From contig JAFUCA010000017.1 in assembly GCA_017459895.1 (NCBI GenBank), forward strand, positions 1-61,542: a DNA stretch of 61,542 nucleotides. Direction: 5' to 3'. Below are positions 26,775 through 35,407 of the stretch, one piece after another. The stretch comes from Bacillota bacterium. GTDB lineage: Bacteria > Bacillota > Clostridia > Peptostreptococcales > Anaerovoracaceae. Positions within the stretch are counted from its first letter, which is position 1; each line of letters opens with the position of its first letter. Both the position numbers and the translations under genes were made by a program. The notes under the pieces were generated by a model that did no database searches, was not told where the DNA came from, and saw nothing but the letters and a program-made list of their open reading frames with translations.

Positions 26775-27043
26775 TTTGTCATGGAACAGTCAAAAGCGAG
26801 CTATGTCGTGACAAATTAGAAAATGGATTGTCACAGAAAGGACTAAAAACTGAAGCTACGTGACAAAATGAAAAACGGATTGTCATGGGAAGAGTCAAAG
26901 GGTAGAGTTACGTGACAATAGTGATATGTCCAGCTGGCTTTTTCATAAGGTTTTGTCACAGTGACTTCAAAAACAGTGTCCTTTGTGACAAAATGAAAAA
27001 CGGATTGTCATGGAATGAGTCAAAAGTCGAAGCTGCGTGACAC
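26775..27043. repeat. Five TTGTCA/TGACAA hairpins, 23-nt spacers, in nadA leader
   Basis: Arm pairs are 26775-26783 with 26807-26815, 26828-26835 with 26859-26866, 26879-26887 with 26911-26919, 26951-26960 with 26984-26993 and 27005-27012 with 27036-27043. When arms are scored as eight bases (TTGTCAYR and its partner), every spacer is exactly 23 nt. Several spacers share a GAGTCAAA core, and the links between hairpins 2-3 and 4-5 are identical (AAATGAAAAACGGA), so recent local duplication occurred. If nadA is transcribed from 26718, the whole array lies in its leader. Confidence 0.85.
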
Positions 27044-27092
27044 TTTGTAAAGTGAATAATGACACTACCGCAAAAAAACAAGGAGATATTCA

Positions 27093-28010
27093 ATGGATAA
27101 GAAGGAACTGCAGGCGGAGATCCTGCGACTGAAAAAAGAAAAAGACATCTGCATTCTGGCTCATGCCTATCAGGATCATGAGCTGTGGGAGGTTGCCGAC
27201 TACATGGGGGATTCCTTCGGTCTTTCCCTTCAGGCGGAGAAGGCACAGCAGCAGAACGTGATCATGTGCGGCGTCCGGTTCATGGCAGAGACGGTCAAGA
27301 CCCTGGCACCGAACAAGCGGGTGTGGATCGCCAACGAGCGGGCGGGCTGCCCCATGGCGGATCAGATGGACCGGGAGGACGTGCTCCGGCTGAAGGAGCA
27401 GTATCCGGACTACACGGTCTGCGCCTACATCAATACCACAGCGGATCTGAAGCGGGCGGTGGACGTGGTCGTCACGTCTTCTTCCGCCATGAAGATCATC
27501 GGTCAGCTGCCGGATGAGAAGATCCTGTTCATCCCGGACCGGAACCTGGGCGGCTGGATCGCGAAGCAGATGCCGGAGAAGACCTTCGCCTTCTTTGACG
27601 GTGGATGTCCCTCCCATATGCTGATCGCGCCGGAGGATGTGGAGCGGGCCCGCCGGGATTATCCCGAGGCGCAGATCCTGGTTCATCCGGAATGCGTGGC
27701 GGCGGTGGCAGAGGGCGCCGATTACGTCGGCAGCACCACCGGCATCATGAAGTACGCGAAGGAAAGCGACGGCAGGCAGTTCGTGATCGGAACCGAAAAC
27801 AGCATCGTGGAGCATCTGCGCATCGAGTGTCCGGACAAGGAGTTTGTTGCCCTGTCCCCCCTGTGCGTCTGCCCCAATATGCGCATGACCACTCTGGAAG
27901 ATCTCTACGGCTGCATCATGGGAACCTGCGGCGAAGAGATCCTGCTCTCCGAGGAGGAGATCGCCGAGTCCCGCCGGCCCATCGACCGGATGATCGAACT
28001 GGGAGGCTGA
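27093..28010 (+). CDS. nadA: Quinolinate synthase NadA
   Basis: The 305-residue iron-sulfur enzyme condenses iminoaspartate with dihydroxyacetone phosphate to quinolinate. The three cluster cysteines are expected in IMCGVRFMAE, in HPECVAAV and in the C-terminal MGTCGEEILL segment. Other hallmarks are LAHAYQDHE, CAYINTTADLK and DRNLGGWIAKQ. AAGGAG lies seven bases before the ATG. It is divergent from nadB-nadC-niaR, with a long leader full of hairpins. Confidence 0.96.
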   Translation: MDKKELQAEILRLKKEKDICILAHAYQDHELWEVADYMGDSFGLSLQAEKAQQQNVIMCGVRFMAETVKTLAPNKRVWIANERAGCPMADQMDREDVLRLKEQYPDYTVCAYINTTADLKRAVDVVVTSSSAMKIIGQLPDEKILFIPDRNLGGWIAKQMPEKTFAFFDGGCPSHMLIAPEDVERARRDYPEAQILVHPECVAAVAEGADYVGSTTGIMKYAKESDGRQFVIGTENSIVEHLRIECPDKEFVALSPLCVCPNMRMTTLEDLYGCIMGTCGEEILLSEEEIAESRRPIDRMIELGG

Positions 28011-28223
28011 GCCCCGAAGGCCGCAGTTACTTTTCAGACGGTCGCCAGGCTCAGGCACAGCGATGCATCACCTGCCCACAGACTGTGCACCAGTCGGCGG
28101 CACGAAACGAGAGTGAAATTTAGCTGTTTTGATGATGACGGAACGAAACACCGCATTTCTTTCGCGGGTTCGATCCATATGCTCTTTCTCGGTCCAATCG
28201 GACTCATAAAACATAGATAATCC

Positions 28224-28266
28224 GGACAAATCCCATTCGCTGATGTTTGAAATCGAGGATTTGTCC
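28224..28266. repeat. GGACAAATCC/GGATTTGTCC arm pair, 23-nt spacer
   Basis: A perfect 10-bp inverted pair (28224-28233 and 28257-28266) has exactly 23 nt between arms, the same geometry as the other arrays with a new arm word. Around it, weaker pairs such as GTCCAAT/ATTGGAC and TTTTGATG/CATCAAAA occur. The region 28011-28410 holds no credible gene. Confidence 0.7.
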
Positions 28267-28417
28267 CAAAGGATCCTAAGATATACGAGTTTTCGATCCG
28301 CACGCATCAAAAGCGCCAATATTATCGTTGTTATTGGACGGAGTCGGGCAAGCCATTGCATCTCGCAGGCGATGTGTGAACAGCAGCGGCACGCCCCGCA
28401 GATATAATTGCAAAATC

Positions 28418-28450
28418 TACCGCAGTATAGTATCATATTATACTGCGGTA
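28418..28450 (+). promoter_or_regulatory. Perfect 12-bp inverted repeat upstream of murE
   Basis: TACCGCAGTATA (28418-28429) and TATACTGCGGTA (28439-28450) are separated by nine bases and followed by ATTTGTTTTTG. This could be an operator over the murE promoter (the arms contain TATA-like boxes) or a terminator of the preceding leader. The sequence does not decide. Confidence 0.45.
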
Positions 28451-28497
28451 ATTTGTTTTTGCCGCGCAGCTGCAGTGATAAGACGGGAGTGAAAACT

Positions 28498-29988
28498 ATG
28501 AAGCTTGAGAAGCTGATCGAATACATCAATTATGAAATCATCCAGCCGGGGGGTCGGGATCCGCTTGCCGCGGAGGTCACCGCCGTACAGCTGGATTCCA
28601 GGAAAATCGAACCGGGCAATCTGTTCGTCTGCATCAAGGGCGCGGTGTTTGACGGCCACAAGTTCGCGCCGGATGTCGCAAAGGCTGGCGCATCCGTGAT
28701 CGTTATCCAGGATGCCATCGACATGGGACAGATCTCTTCGGAGGTGACGGTGCTGAAGGTCGCCGACAGCCGGTATGCCCTGGCGTGCATTTCCGCCGCC
28801 TGGTTCGGCCATCCCGCCCGGGAGCTGACCACCATCGGCATTACGGGGACCAAGGGCAAGACCACCACGACCTACATGGTGAAGTCCATCCTCGAAAAAA
28901 CCGGCCACAAGGTGGGCCTGATCGGCACCATCGAGGCCATCGTCGGAGAGAAGACCTATCCGGCGCCCAACACCACGCCGGAATCCTATACGATTCAGAA
29001 GTATTTCCGGGAGATGGTGGAGGCGGGCTGCGACTGCGTGGTCATGGAGGCGTCCTCCCAGGGATTCATGCTCCACCGCACCGCCGGCTTCGTGTTCGAT
29101 TACGGGATCTTCACCAACATCGAGCGGGACCACATCGGCCCCAACGAGCACCGGGACTTCGACCACTACCTGGCCTGCAAGAAAATGCTCTTAAACCAGT
29201 GCCGCATCGGCATCGTCAACCGGGACGACTCCCATTTCGATCAGATCATCGAGGGAGCGACCTGTGAGATCGAGACCTACGGACTGTCGGAGGAAGCGGA
29301 CCTGCGGGCGGACGATATGCAGCTGGTATCCGGGCCGGGGTATCTGGGAATTTCCTATCACGTCCGGGGACTGATGGATTTCCCGGTTCAGATCGACATT
29401 CCCGGCAAGTTCAGCGTTTACAATTCCCTGACCGCCATCGCCATCTGCCGCCACTTCGGGGCCCGGCCCCAGGCCATCATCGATGCGCTGAAGGATATCC
29501 GGGTCAAGGGCCGGGTCGAGCTGATCAAGGTCAGCGATGACTTCACGCTGATGATCGACTACGCCCACAACGCCATGGCACTCCAGTCTTTGCTTACGAC
29601 GCTGCGGGAGTACCATCCCCACCGTCTGGTTTCCCTGTTCGGCTGCGGCGGCAACCGGTCCAGAGAGCGGCGCTTCGAGATGGGAGAGACCTCCGGCAGA
29701 CTAGCGGATCTGACCATCATCACCTCGGACAACCCGAGAAACGAGGAGCCCCAGGCCATCATCGATGACATCAAAACGGGAATCAGCAGGACCGACGGCA
29801 AATACGTTGAGATCATCGACCGCAAGGAGGCCATCCGCTACGCCATCGAGCACGGCGAGCCGGGGGACATCATCATCTGCGCCGGCAAGGGCCACGAGAC
29901 CTATCAGGAGATAGGCGGCGTCAAGCACGACATGGACGAGCGGGTATTAATTAAGGAAGTATTGGAAGAGATCAAGGAGAGTAAATGA
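28498..29988 (+). CDS. murE: UDP-MurNAc-tripeptide synthetase MurE (meso-DAP type)
   Basis: The 496-residue ligase adds the third residue to the peptidoglycan stem peptide. The ATP loop is GTKGKTTTTYMVK (about 119-131). The N-terminal domain has VQLDSRKIEPGNLFVCIKGAVFDGH, and the C-terminal domain has the motif DNPR (SDNPRNEEP). In this family DNPR marks enzymes that use meso-diaminopimelate rather than lysine, in agreement with dapA/dapB nearby. The start at 28498 follows GGGAG. One copy of the dispersed word lies at 28678-28687 in the N-terminal domain. Confidence 0.95.
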   Translation: MKLEKLIEYINYEIIQPGGRDPLAAEVTAVQLDSRKIEPGNLFVCIKGAVFDGHKFAPDVAKAGASVIVIQDAIDMGQISSEVTVLKVADSRYALACISAAWFGHPARELTTIGITGTKGKTTTTYMVKSILEKTGHKVGLIGTIEAIVGEKTYPAPNTTPESYTIQKYFREMVEAGCDCVVMEASSQGFMLHRTAGFVFDYGIFTNIERDHIGPNEHRDFDHYLACKKMLLNQCRIGIVNRDDSHFDQIIEGATCEIETYGLSEEADLRADDMQLVSGPGYLGISYHVRGLMDFPVQIDIPGKFSVYNSLTAIAICRHFGARPQAIIDALKDIRVKGRVELIKVSDDFTLMIDYAHNAMALQSLLTTLREYHPHRLVSLFGCGGNRSRERRFEMGETSGRLADLTIITSDNPRNEEPQAIIDDIKTGISRTDGKYVEIIDRKEAIRYAIEHGEPGDIIICAGKGHETYQEIGGVKHDMDERVLIKEVLEEIKESK

Positions 29989-29989
29989 G

Positions 29990-31384
29990 ATGAAAAAATA
30001 CGACATTATCGTGGTCGGCTCCGGAGCCGGCGGCGTGTTCATCGCCTATGAACTGGCGAAGCTGGACATCGATGCCAGCGTGCTGATCCTGGACAAGGGC
30101 GGCCGCCTGGAGGAGCGGGTCTGCCCCATCAAGCTGGGCAAGACCGACAGCTGCATCAAGTGCAACCCGTGCCACATCATGAACGGATACGGCGGCGCGG
30201 GAACCCTGTCCGACGGGAAGTACAACATCACCACCCAGTTCGGGGGCGACCTGCACAACTACGTGGGACACGACAAAGCGCTGGAGCTGATGGAGTATGT
30301 GGACGAGGTGCTTTGCAGCATGGGCGGCGCGGACGCGAAGCTGTATTCCACCGCCAGCTCCGATCTGAAGACCATCTGTCTGAAGAACGACCTGCACCTG
30401 CTGGAGGCGAAGGTGCGCCACCTGGGAACCGACCGGAACGTGAAGATCCTGGGGCGGATCTTTGATTACTGCTCGGAGAAGATCGACATGCAGTTCCGCA
30501 CCACCATCGAGGATGTGATCCATGAAGAGGACGGCGCCTTCACCGTCGTGACGGACAAGGGGGAGGCCTACAGCTGCAAAGATCTGGTCATGGCCACCGG
30601 CCGCTCCGGGTCCAAGTGGATCGCCAGCGTTTGCGATAAGATGGGGATCAAACAGAAGAAGACCCGGGTCGATATCGGCGTGCGGGTGGAACTTCCGGCG
30701 GAGATCTTCAAGCACATCACCGACGATGTCTACGAGAGCAAGATCGTCTACAAAACGGACAAATACAACGACATGGTGCGGACCTTCTGTATGAATCCCT
30801 ACGGAGAGGTGGTTTCCGAGAACACCAATGGCATCGTCACCGTCAACGGGCACAGCTACGCGGATCCGTCCCTGCTGACGGAGAACACCAACTTCGCGCT
30901 GCTGGTCTCCAACAACTTCACGGAGCCCTTCGAGGACAGCAACGAGTACGGTGAGTCCATCGCCCGCCTGTCGAACATGCTGGGAGGCGGCGTGCTGCTG
31001 CAGCGGTTCGGAGATCTGGTCAAGGGCCGGCGCTCCAGCGAGCGGCGGATGGCCAAGTGCTTTACCCGTCCGACCCTGCAGGCGACGCCGGGGGATCTGT
31101 CCCTGGTCATTCCGAAGCGCCAGCTGGACAACATCATCGAGATGATCTACGCGCTGGACAAGGTGGCGCCGGGCACGGCCAATGAAGACACCCTGCTGTA
31201 CGGCGTGGAGGTCAAGTTCTACAACTCCAAGGTGGAGGTGGATGAGCATCTGGAGACGAAGGTGAAGGGGCTCTACGCCCTGGGCGACGGCTCCGGCGTG
31301 ACCCATTCTCTGTCCCAGGCGTCGGCCAGCGGCGTGCACGTGGGCCGGATCCTGGCGGATAAGTACGGGAGGAAGAACGGATGA
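29990..31384 (+). CDS. FAD-dependent oxidoreductase of the COG2509 type
   Basis: The 464-residue protein begins with an FAD-binding Rossmann motif, YDIIVVGSGAGGVFIAYEL, and ends with a second nucleotide-contact segment, GLYALGDGSGVTHSLSQASASG. An unusual CxxCxxC-like segment (CIKCNPCHIM, about 56-65) lies near the N-terminus and might bind metal or take part in redox. Such uncharacterised dehydrogenases are widespread in Clostridia, with unknown substrates. It starts two bases after murE and overlaps the next gene by four bases, so it belongs to one operon running to the racemase-like gene. Confidence 0.75.
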   Translation: MKKYDIIVVGSGAGGVFIAYELAKLDIDASVLILDKGGRLEERVCPIKLGKTDSCIKCNPCHIMNGYGGAGTLSDGKYNITTQFGGDLHNYVGHDKALELMEYVDEVLCSMGGADAKLYSTASSDLKTICLKNDLHLLEAKVRHLGTDRNVKILGRIFDYCSEKIDMQFRTTIEDVIHEEDGAFTVVTDKGEAYSCKDLVMATGRSGSKWIASVCDKMGIKQKKTRVDIGVRVELPAEIFKHITDDVYESKIVYKTDKYNDMVRTFCMNPYGEVVSENTNGIVTVNGHSYADPSLLTENTNFALLVSNNFTEPFEDSNEYGESIARLSNMLGGGVLLQRFGDLVKGRRSSERRMAKCFTRPTLQATPGDLSLVIPKRQLDNIIEMIYALDKVAPGTANEDTLLYGVEVKFYNSKVEVDEHLETKVKGLYALGDGSGVTHSLSQASASGVHVGRILADKYGRKNG

Positions 31385-31869
31385 GTCCGGAGAAGATGCA
31401 AAGGCTGGAGCCCCGGGCGGCGCAGGAACTGGATTCTCAGGCGGCGCCGGAAGGGAGCCCCAGGGTACAGCGTGCCCTGGCGTATCATAAAAAGGGATAC
31501 AACTGCGCCCAGGCGGTGGCCTGCGCCTTCGCGGAGGAGCTGGGCCGGGATGAGAAGGACGTGTTTCAGATCATGGAGGCCTTTGGCCTTGGCATGGGCA
31601 TGATGGGAACCTGCGGCGCCGTATCCGGCATGGCGGCGGTGGTCGGGATGAAGGAATCCGACGGCAACCTGGAAAAGCCGGCAACGAAGAAAAAAAGCTA
31701 TCAGGTCTCCAAGGAACTGATCCGCCGTTTTCAGGAGAAAAACGGCTCCATCATCTGCCGGGAGATCAAGGGTGTGGATACGAAAAAGGTGCTGCGCAGC
31801 TGCAACGGCTGCATCGAGGACGCGGTTGCGCTCCTCGGGGAGTATCTGAGAGGAGGAAGCAATGTATAA
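31381..31869 (+). CDS. C_GCAxxG_C_C family protein
   Basis: The 162-residue protein matches the C_GCAxxG_C_C family, probable redox proteins of anaerobes: GYNCAQAVACAFAEELG, GMMGTCGAVSGMAAVVG, and later cysteines in IICREIKG and LRSCNGCIEDAV. The regularly spaced cysteines suggest metal or disulfide chemistry, but no reaction is known. Start ATGA overlaps the FAD protein, and the 3' end overlaps the racemase gene by eight bases. The adjacent flavoprotein could be an electron partner. The dispersed word occurs at 31398-31407, near the 5' end. Confidence 0.82.
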   Translation: MSPEKMQRLEPRAAQELDSQAAPEGSPRVQRALAYHKKGYNCAQAVACAFAEELGRDEKDVFQIMEAFGLGMGMMGTCGAVSGMAAVVGMKESDGNLEKPATKKKSYQVSKELIRRFQEKNGSIICREIKGVDTKKVLRSCNGCIEDAVALLGEYLRGGSNV

Positions 31870-32956
31870 GAAACCGGGATATCCGAAGCTGGTTATCGAT
31901 CTGAACAAGCTGAGGAACAACATCGAGCGGGTGCAGTCCATGTGCGCGGATCGCGGTGTGGAGATCGCGGGTGTCATCAAGGGATGCTCCGGGCTGATTC
32001 CCTGCGCTCAGCAGTTCGAACGGGCCGGGTGCAGCTATATCGCGTCATCCCGGCTGGAGCAGCTCCAGCCTTTGCGGGAAAACGGGATCCAGGCGCCGCT
32101 GATGATGGTGCGGGTGCCGATGCTCAGTGAAGCCGCCGACGTGGTGCGGATCTGCGACTATTCGCTGAACAGCGAGGTCAGCGTTCTGAAGGAGCTGAAC
32201 GTGCAGGCCCGGCTGCAGGACCGGGAGCACAATGTCATTCTGATGGCGGACTGCGGGGATCTGCGGGAAGGCTTCTGGGACAAGGACGAGATGGTGGATG
32301 CAGCGGAGATGGTCGAAAACGACCTGCGCAATCTCCATCTGGCGGGGGTCGGCGTCAATGTGGGCTGCTACGGTTCGGTCCTGGCGACACCGGAAAAACT
32401 GCAGGAGCTGGTGGACATCGCGGAGCGGATCGAGGAGCGGATCGGCCGGGAGCTGGAAATCATCTCCGGCGGGGCGACCAGTTCCCTGATGCGGGTCATG
32501 GACGGAAACCTGCCGGAGCGGATCAATATGCTGCGGGTCGGCGAAGGGATCCTGCTGGCCTACGATCTGCCGAACCTGTACGGATACGAGATGGAGGATA
32601 TGTATCAGGACGCCTTTGTGCTGCGGGCGGAGGTCATCGAGGTCAAGGATAAGCCCTCCCATCCGGTGGGGGAGATCGGATTTGACGCCTTCGGGCACCG
32701 GATCGAGTATGAGGACCGGGGGATCCGCCGCCGGGCGCTGGTGGGCATCGGCAAGTGCGATTACGGCGATCCTTCGGAGCTTCTGTGCCGGGAGAAGGGC
32801 GCGGAGGTTCTGGGAGCATCCAGCGACCATACGATTCTGGATGTGCAGGACGTGAAGCGGAGCCTGAAGGTGGGCGACATCATCGAGTTCGATGTGAAGT
32901 ACGCGACCATCGTCTATCTGACCAACTCGCCGAATATCGAGAAGGTGTACATATAG
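31862..32956 (+). CDS. PLP-dependent alanine/ornithine racemase family enzyme
   Basis: The 364-residue protein has the alanine-racemase TIM barrel. The PLP lysine is probably in GVIKGCSG (the usual VxKxxxYG is altered), with YIASSRLEQL, ADCGDLREGFWD, GVGVNVGCYG and ISGGATSS downstream. This variant set resembles ornithine or broad-range racemases of Clostridia (Orr-like) more than Alr. Substrate is inferred only. The next gene is an NhaC-type carrier, which in Stickland fermenters can accompany amino-acid metabolism. A dispersed word copy lies at 32066-32075. Confidence 0.78.
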   Translation: MYKKPGYPKLVIDLNKLRNNIERVQSMCADRGVEIAGVIKGCSGLIPCAQQFERAGCSYIASSRLEQLQPLRENGIQAPLMMVRVPMLSEAADVVRICDYSLNSEVSVLKELNVQARLQDREHNVILMADCGDLREGFWDKDEMVDAAEMVENDLRNLHLAGVGVNVGCYGSVLATPEKLQELVDIAERIEERIGRELEIISGGATSSLMRVMDGNLPERINMLRVGEGILLAYDLPNLYGYEMEDMYQDAFVLRAEVIEVKDKPSHPVGEIGFDAFGHRIEYEDRGIRRRALVGIGKCDYGDPSELLCREKGAEVLGASSDHTILDVQDVKRSLKVGDIIEFDVKYATIVYLTNSPNIEKVYI

Positions 32957-33043
32957 AATCGGTTTTAGGATCGGTTGGAGAACCGGTTGGAACAGGTCCG
33001 GGCGGGGGCCCGGAAAGACAACGTGTGTGTGAGGAGTGAGAAA

Positions 33044-34342
33044 ATGAATAAGAAAAAACCCAATGGTCTGGCGCTGCTGCCGATCATCGTATTTCTGGTG
33101 GTGTACCTCGGCAGCGGTATCTACTACGAGTATGTGAATCCCCCGGAGGGCGGCATGGGATTCTACGTCATGTCCGTCGTCGTCGCCTTCATGGTGGCCC
33201 TGGCGGTAGCCTTCGTACAGAATCCGGAGCTGTCCTTCAATGAAAAGATCACGGCCTGCGCGAAGGGCATCGGAGATGACAACATCACGATCATGCTGTT
33301 CATCTTCCTGCTGGCCGGCGCCTTCAGCGGTGTGGCCAGCGCATCCGGCGGCGCGGAGAGCACGGCGAATATGCTGCTGGATGTGGTGCCGGACGGATTC
33401 GCGATCCCGGGACTGTTCGTCATTGCCTGCGTGATCTCCATGGCGATGGGAACCTCGGTGGGAACCATCACGGTCCTGACGCCGATCGCCGCCAGCGTCG
33501 CGGCTTCGGCGGAGCTGAACCTGCCCATGTGCGTGGCCACCATCGTCGGCGGCGCTATGTTCGGCGACAACCTGTCCTTTATCAGCGACACGACCATCGC
33601 GGCGACCAAGACCCAGGGCATCGAAATGAAAGAAAAGTTCCGGGCCAACTTCCGGATCGCCCTGCCGGCGGCCATCGCGACCCTGATCCTGCTGGTGATC
33701 CTCTGCCTTCGCAGCTCTGGCGCTGCCATCGGTCATTTTGATTTCAATTTCCTGCAGGCGCTGCCTTACTTCGCGGTCCTGATCGCGGCCCTCGCCGGGG
33801 TCAACGTTTTCATCGTCCTTGGCTGCGGCGCGATCCTGTCCATGATCATGGGCCTGGTGACCGGATCCCTTTCGGTGAGCACGGCGCTCTCCGCCATGGG
33901 GGACGGGACCTCCGGCATGTTTGAAACTATGATCGTAGCGATCCTGGTGGCGGCCATCGGCGCTCTGATGAAGGAATTCGGCGGATTCGAGTTCATCCTC
34001 GGCCTGATCCACAAAGGCTTCAAATCCCGCCGGGGCGGCGAACTGGGCATCGGCATCCTGGTGTCCATCATGGACATCGCCACAGCGAACAACACCATCG
34101 CCATCGTCATGGCGGGCCCCCTGGCGAAGAACGTCAGCGAGGAATTCGATGTTCCTCCGGCCCGGACGGCGTCCATCCTGGACATCTTCTCCTGCATCTG
34201 GCAGGGGATCATCCCCTACGGCGCACAGCTTCTGGTGGCCGCGGGCCTGGCCGGAATAGGCAGCGTCGCCATCGTGCCCTTCCTGTTCTATCAGGGGTTC
34301 CTGCTGATCGCGGTCCTGGTGTCGATTATTGTGAAGAAGTAA
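33044..34342 (+). CDS. NhaC-family Na+/H+ antiporter
   Basis: The 432-residue protein has eleven or so hydrophobic helices. Key segments are LAGAFSGVASASGG, AMGTSVGTITVLTPIA, GGAMFGDNLSFISDTTIAATKTQG and DIFSCIWQGIIPYGAQ, which define the NhaC family. It exchanges Na+ for H+ or an organic substrate across the membrane. The start at 33044 has GAGGAG ten bases upstream. An upstream in-frame ATG at 32975 lies in leader sequence. It follows the racemase-like gene by 87 bp and may share its transcript. Confidence 0.88.
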   Translation: MNKKKPNGLALLPIIVFLVVYLGSGIYYEYVNPPEGGMGFYVMSVVVAFMVALAVAFVQNPELSFNEKITACAKGIGDDNITIMLFIFLLAGAFSGVASASGGAESTANMLLDVVPDGFAIPGLFVIACVISMAMGTSVGTITVLTPIAASVAASAELNLPMCVATIVGGAMFGDNLSFISDTTIAATKTQGIEMKEKFRANFRIALPAAIATLILLVILCLRSSGAAIGHFDFNFLQALPYFAVLIAALAGVNVFIVLGCGAILSMIMGLVTGSLSVSTALSAMGDGTSGMFETMIVAILVAAIGALMKEFGGFEFILGLIHKGFKSRRGGELGIGILVSIMDIATANNTIAIVMAGPLAKNVSEEFDVPPARTASILDIFSCIWQGIIPYGAQLLVAAGLAGIGSVAIVPFLFYQGFLLIAVLVSIIVKK

Positions 34343-34402
34343 GGGGTCGGGGCGCTGGGAATGGCAGCGGACCGCGTTTTCAGCGCACTTCAGTGGATCA
34401 GG

Positions 34403-34655
34403 CTACCATCAAATGGCGGAATCTGTCTTGATATGGTAGGGCGCTACCATATCAAGCGATGTTTAAGAAAATATGGTAGACATCGCCCCGATTAACACCG
34501 CTATGCAGCAAGCAAATCCTGACTTGATGACAAATATGAGCAAAATTGTTCTGTGCGCTGGCTGAGAGAAACGAATCCCTACCACGAATCATGATTTTTA
34601 TGACCAATATGGTAGGACCCTACCATTTTTGATAACTTTACGGATAATATGGTAG
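34403..34655. repeat. 253-bp CTACCAT element, copy 2
   Basis: Two four-arm units lie at 34403-34479 (spacers 23 and 22) and 34579-34655 (spacers 23 and 22), each with a 4-nt centre. The units start 176 bp apart. The centre of the first unit extends to a 13-bp stem, CTTGATATGGTAG (34427-34439) with CTACCATATCAAG (34444-34456). The element lies in the 1-kb gap between convergent genes. The 99 nt between units share short words (GCAAAT, TTCTG) with the other copies. Confidence 0.9.
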
Positions 34656-34763
34656 GGTCAGCCAATTGAAGACAAAGACCAACTTCTATTTACTCAAACT
34701 TCCCACATGGAAACAGGCAGGAAACGGCATTACAAAGTTGTCGGCGCATTCAGAGTTCAGGAT

Positions 34764-35029
34764 ATGGTGTAGATTTCTCAATCGCAGCTATGAAATGACA
34801 GATATTCCGTTTTCAGGAGCCCGTGGCTGGGCGTGAAAGCCCATATGGTGTAGAAGAGTTATTCGAAGTTGATCGTTGGCATCATTTTAATTGGAAACGT
34901 TGTCATTTATAAATCAGCCGAAGAAATGTGACAACCATTCAGATCCAAAGGCTGGTTTTGTTCCGATTATCAGCCTGGTTTCGGACTGCAATTGTCACTT
35001 TCAAACATGAGAAAAGGAATCTACACCAT
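34764..35029. repeat. Second element: ATGGTGTAG arms with inner GTTGTCA hairpin
   Basis: ATGGTGTAGA occurs at 34764-34773 and 34845-34854, and its complement TCTACACCAT at 35020-35029. Inside, GTTGTCA (34899-34905) and TGACAAC (34929-34935) are separated by exactly 23 nt, and a further TTGTCAC lies at 34992-34998. A one-mismatch copy of the dispersed word (CCAAAGGCTGG, 34945-34955) lies inside. There is no gene in 34343-35122. Confidence 0.7.
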
Positions 35030-35122
35030 AAGCTGCATCCCAGCTAACGGGCGAAGCTGTTTGCCGGAGCTAAAGGTCTGAGATTTCAATGTTCCGTTCC
35101 CATTCTCATCTGGGAAGTTTTA

Positions 35123-35308
35123 GTGTTATTAACCACGGAGCAATTCCCGATCAACCCGAAGGGTACATCCATTTCAAAGGTGACGAAGGGAAAGAAGAAG
35201 CTGAAGGCGAAGAAGAAGTATTACGTGCAGATCCGCACCTACAGGAAGGTGGGCGGCCAGTACTACTACTCCGCATGGTCGAAGACCAGGAAGATCAAGA
35301 CCAGGTAG
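35123..35308 (+). pseudogene. Remnant of the FN3-like secreted protein family
   Basis: The last 45 or so codons (TKGKKKLKAKKKYYVQIRTY and YYYSAWSKTRKIKTR) resemble the C-terminal module of the proteins at 37810-38574 and 39241-39987 (KTYYVRVRV, YYSSWSPKRAVKTK). There is no signal peptide, ribosome site or N-terminal domain, so this is a 3' gene fragment left by deletion or recombination. An exact copy of the 11-bp dispersed word (35311-35321) follows the stop by two bases. Confidence 0.6.
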
Positions 35309-35350
35309 CTCCAGCCTTTGCGAATCCGCAGATGTATATAGTTCCAACAA

Positions 35351-35384
35351 AAAGAGAGCCGGTCTGTGCCAGTCGGCTCTCTTT
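35351..35384 (-). terminator. Terminator of the minus-strand rpn gene
   Basis: AAAGAGAGCCG pairs with CGGCTCTCTTT. Read on the minus strand it ends in a T run, 24 bp after the rpn stop. Confidence 0.75.
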
Positions 35385-35407
35385 CACTCGGTGTTTGTTC
35401 GGTGGAC

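Noticed and set aside
26775-27043. CRISPR array
   Set aside because: The repeated words are inverted pairs of 7-10 bp rather than direct repeats of 25 bp or more, spacers are partly alike, and no cas genes are present.
32045-34012. 655-codon open frame opposite the racemase and NhaC genes
   Set aside because: It spans two real genes and their gap with His/Asp/Gln-rich nonsense and no ribosome site.
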